DNA of 64,000 bases from assembly GCA_002389675.1 (NCBI GenBank), contig DGQF01000011.1, positions 1 through 64,000 on the forward strand, written 5' to 3'. Below the pieces are notes generated by a model that was given only the letters and a program-made list of their open reading frames with translations, ran no database searches and was not told the DNA's origin. Both the position numbers and the translations under genes were made by a program. The stretch's first letter is position 1; each line of letters opens with the position of its first letter. Shown here one piece after another: positions 63,937 to 64,000 of the stretch. The stretch is from Gammaproteobacteria bacterium UBA4421. GTDB taxonomy: Bacteria > Pseudomonadota > Gammaproteobacteria > Pseudomonadales > Azotimanducaceae.

Positions 63937-64000
63937 AATCACCTTCTGTAGCGGACGATAGGATTCGCTTTTAGCCCACCGACTTTTTGAAGCTCAGGGG

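Noticed and set aside
1..64000. tRNA, rRNA, CRISPR arrays, insertion sequences, phage genes
   Set aside because: Looked for cloverleaf ends (CCA, TTCGA-type arms), regularly spaced repeats, transposases and integrases by eye; none could be supported.
63937..64000. preQ1 riboswitch before the yhhQ gene
   Set aside because: Only 64 bases remain in the window, and no preQ1-like stem with A-rich tail could be recognised.

Overview
The window looks like chromosomal DNA of a free-living gammaproteobacterium, probably marine. I infer this from the core gene order miaB-phoH(ybeZ)-ybeY-corC-lnt-leuS-lptE-holA, an OxyR with cysteines at 199 and 208, MnmH, YegD, TesB and YhhQ relatives, and many acyl-CoA enzymes. 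The genus cannot be fixed from the sequence. Coding density is very high. I found no tRNA, rRNA, CRISPR array, insertion sequence or phage gene, and no stretch over about 300 bases lacks a gene, a gene remnant or a regulatory region.

Layout. 1-9200: a cut-off O-acetylhomoserine sulfhydrylase, an epoxide-hydrolase-like enzyme, a hotdog thioesterase, a Nudix enzyme, a YegD-type Hsp70, a class III CoA-transferase, a tiny zinc-ribbon protein, MsrA, a Sel1-repeat lipoprotein and MnmH/SelU. 9200-21350: a LysR regulator divergent from an enoyl-CoA hydratase, a Rieske protein with inverted domain order, a eukaryote-like (type 2) isoleucyl-tRNA synthetase, an alpha/beta hydrolase, type I IPP isomerase next to HMG-CoA synthase, another crotonase, and DMT and MATE exporters. 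21350-25430: a peroxide-defence block (rubrerythrin, two-cluster Fe-S protein, DUF3501 protein, convergent OxyR) followed by a lipoprotein cytochrome c. 25450-29200: an omega-amidase overlapping the decayed end of a methionine aminotransferase, then an ArsR-methyltransferase fusion regulator upstream of ahcY with a 30-bp palindrome in front.

29200-43160: TesB, a MoxR/VWA pair, a complete oligopeptide ABC transporter (oppABCDF) whose OppC carries an inserted fibronectin-III-like domain, an RRM protein, a Nudix enzyme, an ABM-domain protein, and CobT/CobS without CobN. 43277-56825: one long minus-strand series of RND pump and adaptor, holA, lptE, leuS, lnt, corC, ybeY, phoH and miaB. 57000-64000: a DUF1820 protein, a ferredoxin-reductase-like flavoprotein, a DUF6122 protein, a split YeeE/YedE transporter, an acyl-CoA dehydrogenase, a divergent methyladenine glycosylase, a PTPS-III-like pterin enzyme, an SDR and a YhhQ-type transporter.

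Connections. The rubrerythrin operon has an OxyR-type half-site and a Fur-like site upstream and OxyR downstream, so it reads as one peroxide/iron-responsive unit. The ArsR-methyltransferase protein and ahcY form a methyl-cycle unit, and the neighbouring omega-amidase and dead aminotransferase are remains of a methionine-salvage pair. IDI plus HMG-CoA synthase suggests mevalonate-type isoprenoid synthesis, with the other genes elsewhere. The strongest candidates for undescribed biology are the domain-inverted Rieske protein, the FN3-bearing OppC, and the rubrerythrin/Fe-S/DUF3501 module.
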